Shown: positions 21,765 through 36,500, counted from the first letter of the stretch. The stretch is 64,000 nt of DNA from Hermatobates lingyangjiaoensis (GCA_026182355.1 JAPFBL010000577.1:1-64000); one strand, 5' to 3'. Numbers and translations are program-made. Notes: generated from the letters alone by a model not told the origin.

Positions 21765-24700
21765 GTAAGGTTATTTTGGTTTCTTTTGAAAATAGTAATA
21801 GTAGTAAAATAATTTTTGTTTATAAATTTTTTACTGATGATAAGTCGCTTCTCTAGTTTACTACTGTATAAATGTAACCAAATTTTTAGAAATTCTATTA
21901 GAAACAGCAATAATACAGTGTTTTTTTGTTTTGTGGAAGGTTCTACTTGTAAACAACTTCATACCAGTATTTAATTTTCTTTATTTTAGTAATCATAGAT
22001 ATTCATGCAATTGCTTTGAAGTTCAACTAATTGCTATTTTAATTTCAGCCTTCAATTTTTATAATAAGAAAATGACTTTCGATTATCCAGTGGCAAGGAA
22101 AGATGAAGCGGTTAAAGAAGTTCTTTTTGGGAAGGAGGTAATTGTTTTTAATCAAAATTGATTTAATGTAGTTCATAAAACATTATGCCCTTGAATTTCG
22201 AATATGCAATTATTTTTTTCTGTCATTACTCTAAAATGAGTTAGAATAATTTGTTAAATAATATCGTTATTTATGGTGTCATTACATTAAGGTACTCTAT
22301 GCATGTTTCGGTGAAACAATCTTGTATTGGTTTTGTTTAAAATTTAGTATTTGATTGAGATTACTTTTTATTGAACGGTTTTGAACAGGCACAGTTTCTC
22401 TCAATTCCTTACTTCGACTCCTGCATGTAATTTTTTTTTTATACTTTACTTTATATTCATAATAATACCATGTTACAATGTGGGTTTATTAGAGTTGGGG
22501 GAATTCCAGTTTATTAGAGTTTATTAGTGAATTATAAACGAGTTCCCACAAAATAATGTTATCAAATATCAATCCATAAACCTTTCTCAATGCCCTTGCA
22601 AACCATAAAGTACTGATAACCTTCTTGTAATATGCCGATTTTACAAATCCAAACATTTTCTTAGTCTAACTAGCTTTCCTTGATTTGATCACTATCACGT
22701 GTTCAGTTGAAAGTTATTATAGTGTCCTCCTTGTGACTGTATCCTTCTTTTTTCGATATATAGTCTTCTATTCCTTTCGGTTGAATAAGAACCAAAATTA
22801 TTCAGTTTTTTAGAAAATGAACTAGTTTCCACCCTAGTTGATTCCTACATGTTTAGGAGAATCTTTGTTGTTCCTATTGGAATATCTGGTATAATCTTTA
22901 TCTTTTACATTCCAACGGTTTGAAAGAAAGACTTCCATGAAACTTATTATAATAATCTCTCATTCCATTCACTCTTTGTTTTCTTTGGGTATTTTGGATC
23001 CCTTGTTTAGTTGAACAGTAACTTTCTCTAGAATAAGTCTCAGGAAGTTCTCATTTCAGTCTTATTTTTTATTCAAAGTAAATCTCAATATTTGAAGTTT
23101 CTTTAATTCTTGTTTAAATCTTTTTCAATGTATATGTCGGTCTTTGTCAAAAATTAGATCATCATGAAAAGTTTCTTACGTTTCTCTTCGAAAAACCTCT
23201 AGAGCAGGAAAAATTCCGATGATGCCTTTACAACTTACATATTTTTTATAACATGCAGATATCACACCAGAAAAACATATCAAGGTATTGTGGAGAAATT
23301 AAATTTGACGAGCAGTTCCGATCCTTCTATGTGACTGTTTTCCAACAAAAGTGTCTACGCGGCATTTATATTGTTGATTTGACTTATTATCATACCTGAA
23401 AGTTTCCTCTTTGAAATCAGCATATTTCAGTTGTTTACTATCAGGTCTAGTTGGTTTATTATTGTTTTTTTTTTTAATATCCTGAGTTGAAGGCTTATCG
23501 GGATGGGAAGCTGTCAAGCTAATCTCAGTTGTAGTTAACATTTTATTTCTTATAATCCTTTTAAGCTAACTCTACAGATCAATGAAAACCATTGTTCAGC
23601 TTACCTTTTGAATGGATCGGTGTCAGTACCACTGCTTGAAAAATACTGTAATTTGGAAGCTTGTTTGGCTCTTAAGTTATTAGTGTCAGATTGACAGTTA
23701 ACTCCAGTTTAAACTGTGCCTTTTAGATATGCACGAAAGAAATGTCCTTTAACTGAACAATTAGGTAGGAAAATATTGGTGATTATGTAGTAGTAACGTA
23801 TGTGGATGGAGGCAGAGAGGTGGCCCTGTGGCTTACATACTCTCCTCAAGACTTGTAGATCCGGAGTTCATCCGGAGGCCACTCTGGCCCTCGATTTATT
23901 TATTCCTGCGAGTATGTTAAACCGTTGGTCCATAGCCTCTACGATGTCAGTCGGTCGTTAAGGATATTATTGTTAAGTCGTCGGTCCGGAGCCTGTACGA
24001 TGTCTGCGCTCGTTAAAGATCCCTACTCAAAATACACTTGATTGAGACAAAATTTAAGAATCCCAATGTAGAATCAATCTTTGTTTGGTATCACAATGAA
24101 CTAATGTTGGGCCTATGTGTGTTCCCTTGTGGGACTGCCACTGCAGCCTAACCTAACCATTACTAATGTTGTAGCAGTCTAGATATAAAGCCAAGGGCTA
24201 AGGTTATAGTAGTCTAGACGGAGTACTTAGGACTAATGGTACTATATGAGTCCAGGCGACGAAATACCTAAGCCTAAGTTTGTAGAAGTGTTCAATACTG
24301 TAGTGGAATACAGTATATTCGAGATACTGTATTTCGATGCACTGACAGCATATTGAAGTCTAATAATATTCATATTACGTTATTATTCAAGATGTAGATA
24401 GATAATATAATAATATATTATAATAATAATAATTTGTTATTGTTACTGTAAGTTTTTTTTTATAGACTATCAAGGAAAAAGGTAAGAATAGAAAAGATAA
24501 TGGAATAAGAAATGAAAGGAAAAAACAGCAATTAAAGAAATATGCAAAAAAAAATTAACTACACAGACAACACTGATTCCACAATGTAGATGATATATAT
24601 AGGTAGGTTATAGGAAAATAACATTCTCAGTCAGTTAGGTGTTCTTGAAGATGGGATCCAGTAGGACTCGAAACCGGTCGAACTTTTCTGAGACTTTACG

Positions 24701-27700
24701 AGGTATGACGGATTGTATTACTACTAATTCTAGTAATTAAAAGTCTCTAATAATTACTGTCATTTAAATGATATGTTGTTGATATAAATTTCACAATGTA
24801 CAATCTAATTAGATTATAATTCTAATTAAATTTATTAATTAGTCCTCCAGATTTCATTTTGAATAATTAATTATAAAATCATTTTAAGGTGATATTTTTA
24901 TTTACTATGGATAGATAATATAATACAATACTAGGGTTACAGAGTAACACATGAGAAATAAAATCATAGTGTGGACTCTCGAGGCAAGCAATTATTGTAT
25001 GGCATTTATTCATAATTAGTCAGGAAAGATACATAAGTCTTCATATAAAAGGGATTTGATTACGCAACGCATTTCCTTACTGATGCAGATGTACCTGATG
25101 ATGACGACTAAGTGTTCGAAACGCGTTGTTTATGTGTGAAGACTTACTGTATCCTTCCTGACAAACCATAGCATGGTATTCTGAATGGAGATTAAGATTC
25201 TTTAAACAGTGATGGGTCTTTTAAGAACAACGCTGCGAATGAATTGCAGTTTGGTGTAGGAATACGTTATGCTTGATGTCCAATTATATATTAGCGTTAT
25301 AATCTTAAGATTAAAATCCCAAATTATAAAAAAAAATGTAATGTCTTAAAAATTTAAGTTATATAAAATATAACATCTTCTTTTATTTTTTTTTTTTTCT
25401 AGATTCACGATCCTTATCGGTGGCTAGAAGATCCCTTTTCAGAAGAAACTAAAGCTTTTGTTGAAGCCCAAAATAAGTTAACCATTCCTTATCTTCATGA
25501 TTGCCCTTATAGAGAAAAACTCTATGCGAAACTCACGCAGATGTGGGACTACCCAAAGTACTCCTGTCCATATCGACATGGTGATAGGTACTTCTACTAT
25601 ATGAACACGGGATTACAAAATCAAAGGTTTGTTTATTTTTTTCCTATTTCTTTGATTGTGTTATTAGTGGTATTAACTAGTGATGGGACGTTTATTCGGA
25701 ATCGAGAATCGGAAATATCAGAACTTTGTTTTCAGTTATTGAAATGCTGAATCAGAGAATTTTAATGAAATCTTTGATTCTGAAAACGATTCTTTGGAGT
25801 TTATATGTTTAAAACTATAATTTTTGACCTTTACACGCACCGAGCCAATATTTCAGGCAATATCGTTTTTAAATCAAGTCAGGTTGTCATTGTACGATTT
25901 GCCCTTTAGCCGTCCCATGATCCATATAGGATCTATCTATTCCCAGTTCTAGGGGGAATATCCTAGTACCCCTAGAACGTAGTATTTATTTATTCACTTA
26001 TTATATATATTAGCCATTAAGTTCTTCCTAGGGGGAATATTCTAGTACCCCTAGGACTTGTAGAATTAATTAATTAATCACCCACCTGTCTTTAAGTGCC
26101 ATTGGTTAATCTATAAGTAAAAATTCGGTTGAATATCGACCTTTGACACTGTTGCGCGTTTTATATGTCTGTTGCGTGATGTAGTATCGTGCTGCCCGCC
26201 TCCGCGAGGTCCACCTCGGACGCCCCATGCTTGGTGGGTAAAGCATGGGGTGACAAAAGGGTAGCACGTATCAAGCGTCAGCCTGGTTTGGTTTTTGCGG
26301 TGTGGTAGCCGGAAGGCTTGGGAACACCGGTGAATCAAAACAGGATTTGAGAGACTGGGTGGGTGAGCGAGAGGATATATGATGGCGGGGGTAAAGAAGA
26401 GGAAACTTTTCCGAACTGCAAAACATACACGTATGTCCTGTACAAACACACACCGCAACTTACTTTAAAATCTAATCAAAATTATAAATTGAAAAGTAAA
26501 TTCATTTAACTTGTTATACTATTTTTAATTTTTTTTTTAACTTTTTAGAGCTTATATTCATAATTTATTTTAACTTCAGAACTTTATCACATTTATTTCA
26601 CTTTTCTGTTTTATATATATTTTTTTGCCATTTCATTGTTCATTTGTTTTAACTGCTATCGTCTGAGATAAGTTCCTCCTTGTTTGTGGGAATGCCCGGA
26701 TAATGTGGGGGGGGGGGGGGGGGACTAATACGATAACAATTAGAGAGAGTCACTCTCAAACAAGATAAAACAAAGATATCAGTGTTACAAAAGTATCCCG
26801 AGATTTTGGGAAAATACCAGGAAAAAAATAACCTATATTTTACAGGTATGTTTACGTCTTAGAGCTGAGGAAACCAGCGCACACTTTGATAATTTGGATT
26901 TCATATAATGAAACAAAGTTCGTAAGATGAGGCAATTTTTTTTTTTTAGAAAGACTTTTCGTAAGATAATAATTTCGTATGAAGAAGTACCACTGTAGCA
27001 GACAAAATGAATAAATTCAGTAATTTGTTTATGCTGGTGGGGAACTGGACTTCTCTTCTCCCTTTTTGATCGTTTTATTATAGGTCAGTTAGTCAGGCCC
27101 TATAGGTAATTCCAGTTCAGAAAACTAGTTCGGTGGTCATCGTTTTTATCAAACAATTCAAGCAGTCAACAAATGATAATTAAGAGGTTTGTTTTGTTTG
27201 GAAGTCCGTGCGGTAATGGAAAGTAGAATATGTAAACGAGGTCAAAGAAGGGAAAAATTAGTGGTAACTGAGTTAACCTTTTCATTAGTGTTCGAAACGC
27301 GTCGTTTTTATAAAACCTTTTTTTTTATGTGCAGACTTTCTCCTTTCTTCTCTATAATCTAGTTGAATTTTTATTTCTCTTTTGGCTATTTTATCGCATA
27401 TTCAATGAATTAAAAGGTAAAGTTAGTTTTTTTTCATTTAAATATAAATAAGTAACAAATTATGAAGTTTACAAGTTTTAAAATTACTCCTATAACTGTT
27501 TGTAGGTTTAATAATGGCTTATAATATTAACTGGAATTTAAAATTATTAAAAACGCAATATGACTGAAATGTCTATTGCTCTTGCATTGAAAGAATTGAT
27601 ACTCCAGTCCAGTTAATTCAAACTGGTATTGTGTTCAGTATACTACATATGTAAGAAGGACAGATCTTTTCTGAAGGACGTTTTTTGGTAAACTATATAT

Positions 27701-30700
27701 ATTTAAAACTCCTGAGGAAGCTGTTGGGGCTGTTCCTGAGGATGAAGGCAAATTCTTTCTTCATAATTACAGTGGATACTAATCTTATTTAAATTATCAC
27801 AATTATCGAAGTAATAAAATTATACATATATTAACTTTTTTTTTTGCTGATTACAAAGGGGCCAGGGTAGCCCAGTTGTTTAGCTACTCGTTGCTGGAAT
27901 GGTAGATCCTCGGTTCGATATTCTCACTTTTTCCTCGATATTTTATCGCGGGAGTTAAAAAAAATCTCAGCACAGCATCCCTCGGAGAGGAATGTGTTAA
28001 GTCATTAGTCCCCGAGCCCTTGAGATGATAGCTTCTCTTTGAAGACCCCTAAACTAAATACACTTGAGTTAAGACAAAATTTTAGGTCTATCAATGTATA
28101 ATGAACCCTGTGATATAATATCTCACCCATTAGTAAAATGGGTGTCAAATAATAAATGAGCCACACTTTCCGCACCCTTCTTAGCGTGAGTATTGAAAAA
28201 TAAAGATATTGCTTTTTACAGGGTAAGTTAATTTTTACAGTTGAAATTATGGAATACTAGCAGATGTACCCGTCTTTGTGGGGTATTTTACAAAAATTCA
28301 GAGATTGTATCTGTTATTTCAGAATATTATTAGAAATTATAGAATTGTAGAAAATATCATTATCAGTACATTCCATAAATGTCATCAGATCTAGAATTTC
28401 TTTTACATTTTGCAACTTTATATTCTAGCTTAAATTTTATTTTATTCTAAGTATACTTATCATTTAGTACGCAGGTAGGTAAGACTCACTTTTTTAAAGT
28501 GGGCAAATTATGATCAACTCAAACGAAATTAAAATCAACTAGCAATACCTACTTGCTATAGTATCGGGCAGTTAAAAATGCCAATATATTTTTATTTTAC
28601 ATAAAATTTTTGATCTTAAAAATATACAGGTATTTTTAGGTGCCTGATTCTGTAGCAATAGGCATTGTTAGTTAAACACCTGTGTAGTTAGCCAAACACA
28701 GCTTTAAAGTCCATAACTTTGCTTCGTTGAGTTTCCAATCCATTCAAATGTTACCTTTTAAGTTAGACATAGACAAATAAACTGTCAAAGTTTCAGTTAT
28801 TTGTCAAAGTTTTAGGAGAGGCAGGCATTTTTCTAAGGGTGGATTCGGTTTGTTTAATGTATAAAACGTAAAAATAACTGAAAATGAGTCAGTTCTAAGC
28901 AATGTCCGGGGGGGGGGGGGGGGTTAGCTCAGTGGTTAACGTACTTGTCTTTGGGCTAGTAGTCCGGGGTTCGATCCCCACCTGGCCAACGCGGGAGGTG
29001 TATAAATCTGAGTACGTCGTCCCTCGGAGAGGACGTTAAACCTTCAGTCCTGACCCTGTACGATGTTATGTACTCGTTAAAGATCCCTACTCGAAATGCA
29101 CTTGAGTTAGGCAATATTTAGAATCCTGCCAATGTAGAATCTGTAGAATCACCGATCAAACAAAATGCCGGGTAAATGGCTGACGGTATCACCAGCTACG
29201 GAATCGGTTTAAACAATTAAAAAAAAAAAAAAGCAATGTACAGGCAAGACCTTTCTTTTATTTGTATAGATTTCAAATTCCCTAGTATATCATCAGCTAA
29301 CGACTTGTATCACACAAAATATGCCTTGCTCGCAGACCAAAAGGTGAACTGTCTTTTTTTATTTTTGGTATTTGTTTAATAGCAGTTACCAATACTTCCG
29401 GTTATTTGTACAGGTAATCACTTCAGCTGTTTATGATGAACATTGTTATGATTTCTGCGATTTAGATTACCTTCGCTAAAGGTGACAATATTCCTTTTTA
29501 AACGATTCAATTCCTATTCTCACGAGTTACGCAAGCTGTTATTGTTTGGAGTTTAGTCATGATTGGTGAGTAAAGATTCATTAACACAAGGATTTTATTA
29601 TGCAATGCCTTTGGAACCCATCTTCCACAGTAAGGTGATGTACCTGATGATGAACACTAAGTGGTCGAAACGTGTTGTATAAAAAAAAAAATCCTTGTTT
29701 ATGAAGACAATGTATCTTTCCTCACTAATCACCAGACCCTACTACAACTATTCTTTGCAAGACAATATACAGTTCTCAGGAGGAAGCATTAAGCGAAGTT
29801 TTCAATTATTTAGAGAAACCTATAATTCAAAAAAAAAAAAAGAAAGGAGAAAAAAGTGATGTTAGTTTGATATATATAAAAATAAAGCAATAAATTTATT
29901 TTATAATTAGGTTAGGTTAGGTTGCAGTGGCAGTCCCACAAAGGAACACACGTAGGCCGAGCATTGGCCCTTTGTGATACCATACAATGAAGATTGATTC
30001 TACAGTGGGAGTCCTAAATTTTGCCTAACTCAAATGTATTTAGAGTAGGGATCTTTAACGAGTATCTGACATCGTACAGGCTCGGGACCGACGGTTTAAC
30101 GTCCTTCTCCGAAGGACGACGTGCTCTCTTTCTTATTGCACCTTTCATCTGTGTCTTCAGTGTTAGATTGTTCATAGTTTACCTTCTGGGGAGGTACTTC
30201 AATATTTTATACGAAATTTGACCCCTTATTTTTTACAAGCCTGATGAATTATAAACAAAACTGTTGAAATGTTTGTCTGTCTGTAATCAGTTAATTGTTA
30301 TTAGTATTACTAAATAATAAAGTAATTTTGTTTAGTGTACTATACGTGCAAGAAGGACTCGAAGGAGAACCAAGAGTGTTTTTGGATCCTAACATTCTCT
30401 CATCTGATGGAACTGTTGCCATTTCAAGAACAAGTTTTTCTGAAGATAATAAAGTAATGGCGTATTCATTAACGAAAAGCTGTTCAGATTGGGTTACGAT
30501 TCACTTCAAAGATGTTGAAACTGGTGAGTTTTCATCTTTTTAGATTTTATATTGAATTTTTAAAATTCATGTTGCTTTAAATTTTAAAGTAAATACCATT
30601 CTATATTATTTGGTTTTAGATATTGTCTGTTCTGTCTAGATATGACGGGCTTTCATCAATATTAATAAAACACAGCATATCGGTGTGCATGTTCGTTTCA

Positions 30701-33516
30701 GAAGTCATTATCTGATCTGAATAAATTTGTAAATTATCTTTCTCTCTATCCAGATGAGATTGTTGGGAAGTTTCATTACGATTAAAAATGTTTTCATAGT
30801 ATATTTGCATTTTCCTATGTTTATACTACCTGCTACAGTGGCGGTAACATTGAACTACATTGCAGTAACTGCAGATATTTTATAGAAATGAGTTTTCGAT
30901 TTTCACTGCTCCACTGTTCTGTTAAAACGAACCTCTATTAATCGGAAATATTGATGCCTTTAATGCTGCTGGTGGTGCACTTAGTGATTCCTTGAAAAGT
31001 ATACAGTGATTCCTGATAGTGCAGTTGGTGCTTCCTAAAATTTGCTGAGGGGTAAAACTAAAGGGCAAATTCATAATGAAATTGAACGTTAATTAAGAAA
31101 ACTAGGAAATACAATATCCACCCCTGCCTCTGTTCTGTTGCTGTGCATAGCTAGTACATGCAGCAAAACTATCTGACCTCTGCCATATTGCTATGCGTAG
31201 CTGCTACTTGAAGTAGAACTATCTGACCTCTGCCATATTGCTATGTGTAGCTGCTACTTGAAGTAGAACTATCTGACCTCTGTAATACAGCTGTGCATAG
31301 CTAGTACATGCAGCAAAACTATCTGACCTCTGCCATATTGCTATGCGTAGCTGCTACTTGAAGTAAAACTATCTGACCTCTGTCATATTGCTGTGCATAG
31401 CTAGTACATGCAGCAAAACTATCTGACCTCTGCCATATTGCTATGCGTAGCTGCTACTTGAAGTAGAACTATCTGACCTCTGCCATATTGCTATGCGTAG
31501 CTGCTACTTGAAGTAGAACTATCTGACCTCTGCCATATTGCTATGCGTAGCTGCTACTTGAAGTAGAACTATCTGACCTCTGTAATATTGCTGTGCATAG
31601 CTAGTACATGCAGCAAAACTATCTGACCTCTGCCATATTGCTATGCGTAGCTGCTACTTGAAGTAGAACTATCTGACCTCTGCCATATTACTGTGTGTAG
31701 TTACTACTTGCAGTAGAACTTTAACTTTTTATGGCTTTAAAATAAACCTCATGATTAACTTGGCAGTGATGAAATGCCATTTTGGTTCATAGGTGAAATG
31801 AAATAAGAAAATGGATATGCAAAAATATTCAGTTAATTTGAAATAGTCGGAGTTAGAGTTTGAGTTGGTCCTTTCAAATATCCAGGTATTGAATGTCAAA
31901 AGTCCCCAACTCACCAGCCCTGATATTATTAAAATTACAATATTCATTATTCGAATACTAAGTACAATACAAACTTAGTAAACACTGGACGTTAACATAG
32001 GGCGCCTAACAGAAAAAGGTACGTAGTATAGTCGACAGTACATAATGAGATAGGACTAGAACTTGAAGAGAGATGGAGGGAATGATGTCTAGCAGGTGGG
32101 TTAACAGAGGCAAGCGGCTGTAATTGAAGTATAAATCAAAGCTGGACTCCCACTACGCTTACTCAGCTTGACTCTTAGAACTGAAAGATAATCGGATGAA
32201 ATCAAACAAACATGGAGTAAAGGAACATGTTGATCAGTAGTGAAATAAATAAAAATAAAATACAGTGATCCCTAAATTATCGTGATTAACTGGGAGCAGC
32301 AGAAACGACTGTACAAAATATTAAACCATGAAGTAATGTCCCCCGCCGCCATCCCATTCCTATTTTTAACATACTTTTTTTGGTATGTATATATGTGTGT
32401 GTTGACTGTCGTCCTTCCGTCAATTCACTTCTTCTCCTGAGGACGACCACCATAACGGTCGAAATATTGAAAAGTAGGTCTTTATTATGTTTCTTTCTAT
32501 GTGTCACAGTTTATTTTAAGTGTATATATATACTTTTTCGATGAAAATACGAACTGAAATGGACAAATGCAGTTCAATGTACATAAAGAAACATAGAGAA
32601 ATTAAAAACACACACTTACAGTCTCTAATTTTCGGTTGAACCGCCTTCAGGAGAGATAAGAGAGGGAAACCAAGCACACTGTTACAGAGACGCTTGGAGA
32701 CGGTTCAACCGTCTCTGTACCAGTGCGCTTGGTTTATCTATCTGAATACGGTTCAACCGAAAATTAGAGACTGTAAGTGTGTGTTTTAATTTCTCTATGT
32801 GTCTTTATGTACATTGAACTATATATATATATATATATATATATACAATTAGATGAAACGATTCTTCGAACTGAATAAACTAGAATTTAAAAAGAACACA
32901 TAGAAAGGAAATCACTGAACTCACTACTATATTTCGATGTCCTCGTCTTCAGGAAAAGAAGTGAATCGCTCCAAAGGCTGATAACGACTGCTGAGTCGTT
33001 ATCAGCCTTTGGAGCGATTCACTTCTTTTCCTGAAGACGAGGACATCGAAATATAGTAGTGAGTTCAGCGATTTCCTTTCTTTGTGTTCTTTTTAAATTC
33101 TAGTTTATATATATATATATATACATAAAATATCAGTATTATCACGAAATAACTTCCTGTTCAGTTAAACCCTGTTTGCAGGAAGTTAGTTCGTATAATT
33201 GAATCTCTGCCTGAAGATCGTGAATGCCAAGACTACGGTTCTCTTTAATGATACGTGTTTAAAAGTAGATTTGCTACCTATTTACACCCATATCAATATG
33301 TGTATATAAAGCCCTATAAATACATATGTTAAAATTAGATTATTAAAGAATAGTTTGAAAGATATAAATATAATAATAGTAGTAATAATATAAATAACAT
33401 ACACATAATAATGTATAAATAATAAATAAATAAATAAATAAATATATTTATTATTTGTACAATTAATGAATTTAATATGTACTGTACATTCCTTCTTTCA
33501 CACTTTCTCTCATATG

Positions 33517-33596
<80 letters not shown>

Positions 33597-36500
33597 TGTG
33601 TGTGTAAGTGTGCATAAATGTGTTGTAGAACTCTTTTACTGTTATAACAATAAACGTAACAATTTGAGATTGTAAATATTTTTTCCAATTTTTTAATTAT
33701 TCATGAATACTTTTGACAAATTTGTGATGGACTAAGGGTACGAAAGTTGAACCTGGAAGTAGCGAGGGATCACTGTAATGTTAACATGAATACTAAAGCT
33801 TTAGGTGTAAGCCACGTTGTGAATATACCGGTTCTCCAAGCGAAGTTTTTCAAGTTAAGCAAAATTAAAGAATAGTTGAAAACATGTAAATAAAATATTA
33901 ATATTTTAAATAACATACATAAAATAATGTTAGGATCGAAGAAGAGTAACATACAGATTAAAGAAACACACAAACTCAAATTTTCGGGTAATCCATCTTC
34001 TTCATGAGAAAAGAGAGAGGGATTGCACGAAAATTTGAGTTTGTAAGTGTGTTTCTGTACCTGCTGTCTTAATCTTCTTCGATTTTGAACCTGAATTGTG
34101 TCCAGATGGATCGTTTTTTCCGATTTTATAGTGAATAAAATAATGTTAAACAACATTAAGCGTGATTATACTTGGCTGGGTTACATTGTGTTGGTCAATT
34201 GGTAACGTGGTTGGTCGAGGTTTCATTTGTGCCGTGAACCACACCTTTCCTCCCTGAATCTGTATATATTAAATACAATGTTTGTTTGTCTGTCCGCTAG
34301 AGAAGAAATAAAACTGGAGACATTTAGATACAAAGAAACATATGGATCTTATATAACTTTTTTGGGGGGGGGGGGGGGAACTAACTACGGTATTTTGACT
34401 TTGATCAGCGCCCTTTTTTGGGATCTACCGCCTATAAGCAAAGCGTTGGGGCATAATCTACCGCCTGGGTAAGGGTGTTGGATAAAACAAAATGTGGAAC
34501 TAAAAAATCTGAGATTCTTTATAAAAATAACTTACAATAAATTTTTATATTTGTTTGTTCCAGGTAACGATTACCCAGAAATTTTAGATAATGTGAAATT
34601 TACATCCATAGCTTGGACTCATGACAACAAGGGAGTCTTTTATGGGGCAAGTTATTTATTTTGATATATTGCGTTTTGTTTTAATACCATTTCAGTTGTT
34701 TTGGTATACCAATTAACTGTTGTAAAATAAATCCTAGCAAGTCGCTTGAAATCACCTGTTCTGTGTGTATTGCTGGAAAATCCATTTACACTACTTAAAA
34801 TAATAATATTTGTGCATTTAATAAAAAAAAAAAGTTATTTAGTTGGTTCATTAAGTAATGAAACAATTAGAATCAATATTTCTTGTTTAATTTTTAGTGT
34901 AAAAAGTTTATAGAAATATATATAAAAAAAAAGTAATACAAAATTTAGAATTACCGGCAATATTTTAAAGTCTGCTTGATTGCATTACCTTTTTTTTTAA
35001 ACTACCGTCGTGATACTCTGACACGAATTGATTGTGATGTCACTTCTTTGAAAAAGTAATTCATTAATAATAAAATCTATACTATTTTAAAAGAAGCCAT
35101 GTCTGTCAGTCCATCCATCACAAATGCAAAACAAATCCGACAAGTATAGCAAATGATACATTATTCCAAATAAATTTTTAGTTTTTATAGGTATATTACC
35201 CTTTAATGTAATCGGAATTTCATGAATTTTTTTTTTGTTAATTGCTAATTTTAGGTTTAGTTTTTTGACATAATTTCATTGCTTTATAGTAAATTGTTTT
35301 GGCGTTTAGAAGCATTTTCTGATAACGAAAAATGTTCCATAACGCCGCTTTTGTTAATGTAGTTTTAAAAAGAAATATCTCATCTCATTCACCAAATAAT
35401 GCTTTATTTTTATAATTTCATTCTGATCCGTCAAGCGGTGTGATCTCTAACATCCTCACAACCTTTCAGAATGAATCAGCAGTCAAAATTTTTATATTTT
35501 AAAAAGTTTTGTATTTTTACTTTATATCCAAGCAATATAGGCGTGGATATAAATATAAGCACTATTTTATGGTTAGATTTATTATTATGATTCAAAAAAT
35601 AAATAAGTATTTTACTATAAAACTTAAAAGTACTATTCGCAAGTAGTACAAACTATGACTCATTGGAATGATTCCATAGGAAATATATTTGCTGTGCTTT
35701 TTAAAGAATCATGGAAGTATATTCTAAAATACATTATTTTCAAGGAGAGCGAAATTGTTTAGGCTCTTCATTTTCTTTTTTATAAGAAACATTATAGTTG
35801 CTTATAAAAAGGGTATACCGTAACAAATTTCGGTGAGATGAGTCAGTATTGTAAGTGACTGGCTGTTTGGTAAGTGACTAGTTTCCTTATTGGTGAGTAT
35901 TATTTTTAGAAGTATCCAGAGATTGAAGGAGTGGCAGATGGATCGGAAACAACAGCTAATCGAGATAATAAACTTTACTATCATGTTCTTGGAACAAAAC
36001 AGTCTGAAGATATCTTAGTTGTTGAGTTCCCAGAGGAGCCAAATTTTATATGGTATGTATTAACTATATTAGAGACTTCAAAAAGAATAATATATAATGA
36101 AATGGCTGGTGTTTATTTGTTTGTTATCAAACTCCTCCTAGGACAGTGCTTCTCAAATAGTGGGGTGCCCCCCCCCCCCCCCAATTATTACAGAAAATAA
36201 TTGAAAAGCACTGTCCTAAGATTTGAGAAATACGAGTATACCCCCCACAACCATATATATAAACTCTAAAACTACATGAACCTGGATACTTGGAAATGCA
36301 TTTTTGTTTTATGTATTATTCGTTTGGGTTGCATAACTTCATTTGGACTTTTTTCTGTAGTAATTCATATTTTTGTTTCTGTTATAAATGAGCGAGTAAT
36401 CATTTTAACGACCCTATTCCGGTTGAGTAAACTACTACTGCTACAAGTAGTATTATTAGTAGTTGTCTATACGACTACTGGTAATGAACCATTACGTCTT

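Noticed and set aside
26111..26458. A 115-codon - strand gene in intron 3
   Set aside because: No recognisable domain, no splice context, and two overlapping frames are open in the same GC-rich stretch.
28922..28995. A functional tRNA gene
   Set aside because: Box A and box B are good, but no paired acceptor stem or proper anticodon arm is present and a SINE body follows; copies with the same head occur elsewhere.
29905..29925. Interstitial telomere (TTAGG repeats)
   Set aside because: Only two units, and they form the tail of a SINE that is also present at 24150.
33335..33688. Open frames of 117 and 69 codons near 33.5 kb
   Set aside because: They consist of IYIYIY, THTHTH or VCVCVC text from (TA)n and (TG)n microsatellites.
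33770..34156. A 128-codon - strand gene
   Set aside because: It runs through an FB3 foldback arm and AT-rich DNA, with no conserved motif.
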